64,000 nt of DNA from Actinopolymorpha rutila. Lineage in GTDB: Bacteria; Actinomycetota; Actinomycetes; Propionibacteriales; Actinopolymorphaceae. The DNA lies in the NCBI RefSeq assembly GCF_013407855.1, contig NZ_JACBZH010000001.1, positions 2,294,001 through 2,358,000 on the forward strand, read 5' to 3'. How positions within the stretch are numbered: position 1 is the first letter of the stretch; each line of letters begins with the position of its first letter. A program made the position numbers and the translations under genes. Under the pieces are notes generated by a model. It did no database searches, was not told the origin of the DNA, and saw only the letters and a program-made list of their open reading frames with translations. This document shows positions 60,786 to 64,000 of the stretch, one piece after another.

Positions 60786-61382
60786 ATGGACTTCGCAGAC
60801 GTCGTACGCCGCCGCCGGATGGTGCGCAACTTCGACCCCCGGCCCGTGGACCCGGCTGTGGTCGAGCGCATCCTGGACAACGCGCTGCACGCACCGTCGG
60901 CCGGCTTCAGCCAGGGCTGGGGATTCCTGGTGCTGGACCAGCCGGCCGACGTCGAGCGATTCTGGGCCGCCACCACACCGGAGGGGGCCGGCACCGACTC
61001 CTGGTCGCAGGGCCTGCGCCGGGCTCCGGTACTGGTCGTACCGCTGTCGTGCAAGCGTGCCTACCTCGAGCGGTACGCCGAGCCCGACAAGGGCTGGACC
61101 GACCGGGACGAGACACGGTGGCCCGTGCCGTACTGGCACATCGACACCGGCATGGCCGCGCTGCTGATGCTCCTCACCGTCACCGACGAGGGGCTCGGCG
61201 CCTGCTTCTTCGGCATCCCGCCCGAACGCATCCCGGCGTTCCGCACGGAGTTCGGCGTACCGGAGGACCATCTACCGATCGGCGTGGTCGCCCTCGGCCA
61301 CCGCGCACCGGACCGGCGTTCGCCGTCGCTGCGGCGCGGGCGGCGCGATGCGAGCGAGGTGGTGCACCGCGGCCGGTGGTGA
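60786..61382 (+). CDS. nitroreductase-family FMN protein
   Basis: A 198-residue flavoprotein of the nitroreductase superfamily, which uses NAD(P)H to reduce nitro groups, quinones, or flavin itself. VVRRRRMVRNFDPRPVDPAVVERILDNALHAPSAGFSQGWGFLVL gives the FMN-binding start (RxxR and A-PSA). HIDTGMAALLMLLTVTDEGLGACFFGI is the central helix, and PIGVVALGHRAPD the closing FMN-binding segment. The basic tail (RRGRRDAS) is ordinary. ATG 60786 is preferred over ATG 60768. It stands alone, divergent from the SGNH gene. Confidence 0.9.
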   Translation: MDFADVVRRRRMVRNFDPRPVDPAVVERILDNALHAPSAGFSQGWGFLVLDQPADVERFWAATTPEGAGTDSWSQGLRRAPVLVVPLSCKRAYLERYAEPDKGWTDRDETRWPVPYWHIDTGMAALLMLLTVTDEGLGACFFGIPPERIPAFRTEFGVPEDHLPIGVVALGHRAPDRRSPSLRRGRRDASEVVHRGRW

Positions 61383-61415
61383 CCGCGGCGCAACTCCGCC
61401 CTGTCCCGCCGAGGG

Positions 61416-62930
61416 TCAGTCCTCGTCGTCCACCCAGTCGAACGTCCGGGTGACCGCCTTCTTCCAGCGCGTGTAGTCGCGCTCGCGCATCTTGTCGTCC
61501 ATCTTCGGCGTCCAGCGCTTGCCCTCCTGCCAGTTGCGGCGCAGGTCGTCCTCGCCGGACCAGTAGCCGACGGCCAGGCCCGCCGCGTACGCCGCACCGA
61601 GCGCGGTGGTCTCGGCCACCTGCGGACGGACCACCGGCACGTCGAGGATGTCGGACTGGAACTGCATCAGCAGTTCGTTGAACACCATGCCGCCGTCGAC
61701 CTTGAGCTCGGTCAGGCTGACGCCGGAGTCGGCGTTCATCGCGTCGACGACCTCGCGGGTCTGGTACGCCGTGGCCTCCAGCACCGCGCGGGCGATGTGG
61801 CCCTTGTTGACGTAGCGGGTCAGGCCGACCAGGGCGCCGCGGGCGTCCGAACGCCAGTACGGCGCGAACAGCCCCGAGAACGCCGGGACGAAGTACGCGC
61901 CGCCGTTGTCGTCCACCGAGCGGGCCAGCGTCTCGATCTCCTCCGCCTGGCTGATCAGGCCGAGGTTGTCCCGGATCCACTGCACCAGCGACCCGGTGAC
62001 CGCGATCGACCCCTCCAGCGCGTAGACGGGTGCGTTGTCGCCGATCTGGTAGCAGGCGGTGGTGATCAGGCCGTTCTCGCTCATCACGCGTTCGGTGCCG
62101 GTGTTCAGCAGCAGGAAGTTGCCGGTGCCGTAGGTGTTCTTCGCCGTACCCACCTCGAAGCAGACCTGCCCGAACGTCGCCGCCTGCTGGTCGCCGAGGA
62201 TGCCGGCGATCGGCACACCGGGCAGCGAGCCACCGCGCCGGCCCTCGGCGTACACCTGCGACGACGGCCGGATCTCCGGCAGCATCGACATCGGGATGCC
62301 CATCTCCTCGGCGATGTTCTCGTCCCACCGCAGGGTGGCGATGTCCATCAGCATCGTCCGGGACGCGTTCGTCACGTCGGTGATGTGCAGGCCGCCGTCG
62401 GTGCCGCCGGTCATGTTCCACAGCAGCCAGCTGTCCATCGTGCCGAACAGCAGCTCGCCGCGCTCGGCGCGTTCGCGGACGCCGTCCACGTTGTCCAGGA
62501 TCCAGCGCACCTTCGGACCGGAGAAATACGTTGCGAGCGGGAGACCGGTGCGGTCGCGGTAGCGCTCGGCCCCGCCGCCGAGCGCGCCGAGCTGCTCACA
62601 GATCCGGTCGGTGCGGGTGTCCTGCCACACGATCGCGTTGTAGACCGGCTTGCCCGTCGCGCGGTCCCACACCAGGGCCGTCTCCCGCTGGTTGGTGATG
62701 CCGACGGCAGCCACGTTGGTGGCGGTGAGGTCCGCGCCGGCCAGCGCACCGGCCACGGTCTGCCGGGTGTTGCGCCAGATCTCCTCGGCGTTGTGTTCGA
62801 CCCAGCCCGCGCGCGGGAAGATCTGTTCGTGCTCCAGCTGGTGCACGCTCACGACCTGACCCGCATGGTCGAAGATCATGCACCGGGTGCTGGTCGTTCC
62901 CTGGTCGATGGCTGCGACGTAGTCGGTCAT
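61416..62930 (-). CDS. glpK: glycerol kinase
   Basis: A 504-residue cytoplasmic kinase making sn-glycerol-3-phosphate. [19 protein letters not shown] (phosphate 1), [42 protein letters not shown] (substrate-binding Arg-Glu), [40 protein letters not shown] and [15 protein letters not shown] are all standard. The FBP-inhibition loop differs from E. coli. ATG 62930 follows GGGAG; an in-frame ATG at 62942 is possible. It is the second gene after glpF, the usual glycerol-uptake pair. Confidence 0.96.
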   Translation of the reverse strand: MTDYVAAIDQGTTSTRCMIFDHAGQVVSVHQLEHEQIFPRAGWVEHNAEEIWRNTRQTVAGALAGADLTATNVAAVGITNQRETALVWDRATGKPVYNAIVWQDTRTDRICEQLGALGGGAERYRDRTGLPLATYFSGPKVRWILDNVDGVRERAERGELLFGTMDSWLLWNMTGGTDGGLHITDVTNASRTMLMDIATLRWDENIAEEMGIPMSMLPEIRPSSQVYAEGRRGGSLPGVPIAGILGDQQAATFGQVCFEVGTAKNTYGTGNFLLLNTGTERVMSENGLITTACYQIGDNAPVYALEGSIAVTGSLVQWIRDNLGLISQAEEIETLARSVDDNGGAYFVPAFSGLFAPYWRSDARGALVGLTRYVNKGHIARAVLEATAYQTREVVDAMNADSGVSLTELKVDGGMVFNELLMQFQSDILDVPVVRPQVAETTALGAAYAAGLAVGYWSGEDDLRRNWQEGKRWTPKMDDKMRERDYTRWKKAVTRTFDWVDDED

Positions 62931-63017
62931 GTGAGCTCCCACTGGGTTGGAAGGGTGCGGGGGTAGCGTACGTAGAACCGGCGTAGGTGGGCCGGGGCCT
63001 GGTGGGGAGGTGGCATG

Positions 63018-63740
63018 TCAGGACGCGACCCGGGCGAGCAGCCCCGCGACGAGGCCTCCGATCAGCGGCGCCACCACCGGCACCCAGGCGTACGGCCAGT
63101 CGCTGTCGCCCTTGCCTTTGATAGGAAGAACGGCATGGGCGAAGCGTGGGCCGAGGTCGCGGGCGGGGTTGATCGCGAAGCCGGTCGGGCCGCCCAGGCA
63201 GGCGCCGATCCCCACCACCACCAGCGCCACGGCCAGTGGGCCGAGCCCGGACGGCGTGCGCCCGAACACCAGAACGACGTAGACCAGGACGAAGGTCGCG
63301 ATCGCCTCGGTCACGACGTTCCATGCGTACGCACGATAACGGGGCGCGGTGGCGAACACCGCCAGCTTGTCGGCTCCGACCTCGCTGTGTTCGAAGTGCA
63401 TGCGGTACGCCAGGAAGCACAGCACCGCACCGACGAACGCGCCCAGGAACTCCCCGACCAGATAGGCGAGGGTGTTGAGGGGCGTTATCGGGATGCCCGG
63501 TGCGAAGCTGGGCGCGCCGTCGACGAGGATGCCGAACGTCACCGCGGGGTTCAGATGCGCGCCGCTGGCGTACGCGACGTACACGCCGACGAAGATGCCC
63601 AGACCCCAGCCGAGGCTGACCAGCAACCAGCCTCCCCGGTGGCCGAACGTGTTCTTCAGCCGCACGTTCGCCGCCACCGAGCAACCCAGCAGGGTCAGCA
63701 TCATCGTCCCCAGCGTCTCCGAGACGACGATCGTCCACAT
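63018..63740 (-). CDS. glpF: glycerol uptake facilitator (MIP channel)
   Basis: A 240-residue aquaglyceroporin with six helices and both half-helix NPA boxes: SGAHLNPAVTFG and TGFAINPARDLGPR. Asp right after the second NPAR is the mark of glycerol channels rather than water channels. It lets glycerol diffuse in for GlpK to trap. It lies 87 nt before glpK on the same strand. ATG 63740 faces a divergent gene over a 217-nt control region. Confidence 0.94.
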   Translation of the reverse strand: MWTIVVSETLGTMMLTLLGCSVAANVRLKNTFGHRGGWLLVSLGWGLGIFVGVYVAYASGAHLNPAVTFGILVDGAPSFAPGIPITPLNTLAYLVGEFLGAFVGAVLCFLAYRMHFEHSEVGADKLAVFATAPRYRAYAWNVVTEAIATFVLVYVVLVFGRTPSGLGPLAVALVVVGIGACLGGPTGFAINPARDLGPRFAHAVLPIKGKGDSDWPYAWVPVVAPLIGGLVAGLLARVAS

Positions 63741-63853
63741 CGAGGGACCCTTCCGGGCGGCGGCGTGCGACGGGCGGCGGCGACCGAGCGGTGCCCGGAG
63801 ACCACGAGCCGGCCGACCGTCCCTGCCCGATCCTGCCCGCCGTCGTACCTGTT

Positions 63854-63871
63854 GTCGCGAAAGTCCGCGAC
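63854..63871. promoter_or_regulatory. GTCGCG-N6-CGCGAC inverted repeat in glp control region
   Basis: GTCGCG (63854-63859) and CGCGAC (63866-63871) with 6 nt between, inside the divergent glpF / glpD-like promoter region (63741-63957). It could bind a glycerol-responsive regulator. The rest of this 217-nt gap shows no gene. Confidence 0.35.
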
Positions 63872-63957
63872 TTCTGCGATCCTGCGTGATTCCCGGATAT
63901 CGGGGCCGGCAGGTGTCCGCTTGAGTCCGCTGTCCACGTATGCCTGAGGAGTTGGTT

Positions 63958-64000
63958 GTGAGTAGTTCCGGGAAGTTGGGCCCACAGGAACGCGCCGAGG
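63958..64000 (+). CDS. start of a gene, probably glycerol-3-phosphate dehydrogenase (partial)
   Basis: GTG 63958 has GAGGAG 9 nt upstream and opens a frame that runs off the window after 14 codons (VSSSGKLGPQERAE). The start resembles the N-terminus of actinobacterial GlpD, which reads '...LxPxxRAEAL' before the FAD-binding GxGxxG, and divergence from glpF-glpK supports this. Only 14 residues are visible, so the name is a context-based guess. Confidence 0.45.
   Translation, partial: MSSSGKLGPQERAE

Overview
The window is a very GC-rich stretch of actinobacterial chromosome. Most genes sit in tight operons with 1-8 nt start/stop overlaps and frequent GTG starts. Several genes have a TANNNT -10 box 6-8 nt before the start codon, which is the leaderless-mRNA pattern of this phylum. 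ThyX, the PaaABCDE monooxygenase, an AzlCD exporter, ClgR and RNase J all fit. A soil actinobacterium of the Kribbella/Actinopolymorpha type (Propionibacteriales) is my guess; it rests on gene content only, since no rRNA or tRNA gene is present. I see no integrase, transposase, phage gene or CRISPR array.

A conserved core runs left to right on the + strand: M16 peptidase tail, dapB, thyX, dapA, rnj, ftsK, rimO, pgsA, pncC/cinA, clgR. From memory, the same order occurs in other actinobacteria. Here it is opened by three accessory blocks. Block 1 (1.1-12.1 kb) holds a PhyH dioxygenase, azlCD, a GNAT and a CGNR regulator, the complete phenylacetyl-CoA epoxidase operon paaABCDE, a class V aminotransferase-like enzyme, and a papain-like peptidase (frameshifted) beside a chagasin-type inhibitor. 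Block 2 (13.6-15.2 kb) is a short threonyl-tRNA synthetase paralogue preceded by a leaderless leader peptide with a Thr-Thr-Thr run and two mutually exclusive hairpins, which is a textbook attenuator layout. Block 3 (17.9-48.4 kb) separates rnj from ftsK.

Block 3 is mainly a carbohydrate-catabolism locus (17.9-39.7 kb). It has two DapA-family aldolases/lyases, an NAD-dependent epimerase, a peptide/opine-type ABC importer with a Tat lipoprotein binding protein, a Gfo/Idh oxidoreductase, a deacetylase-like protein, a Tat-exported alpha/alpha-barrel protein, a Tat-exported heparinase II/III lyase and two DegT-family PLP proteins. Three promoter regions in it carry the same inverted repeat (TACGGTC-NN-GACCGTA) on or beside the -10 box, so they look like one regulon. 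The rest of the block holds a Tat multicopper oxidase with two paralogous membrane proteins, a PadR operon, a serine hydrolase, a glucarate-dehydratase-like enolase, a P450 and an MFS exporter.

After ftsK come an epimerase and a mannonate-dehydratase-like gene (more uronate metabolism), then rimO-pgsA-pncC-clgR-dinB, DNA repair (nei), an SGNH hydrolase, a nitroreductase, and glycerol genes glpK-glpF (minus strand) with the first codons of a probable glpD at the right edge. Small repeats mark the accessory parts: a four-unit hairpin array and a 52-nt palindrome at 33.2-33.6 kb, and coding minisatellites in azlC and pncC.
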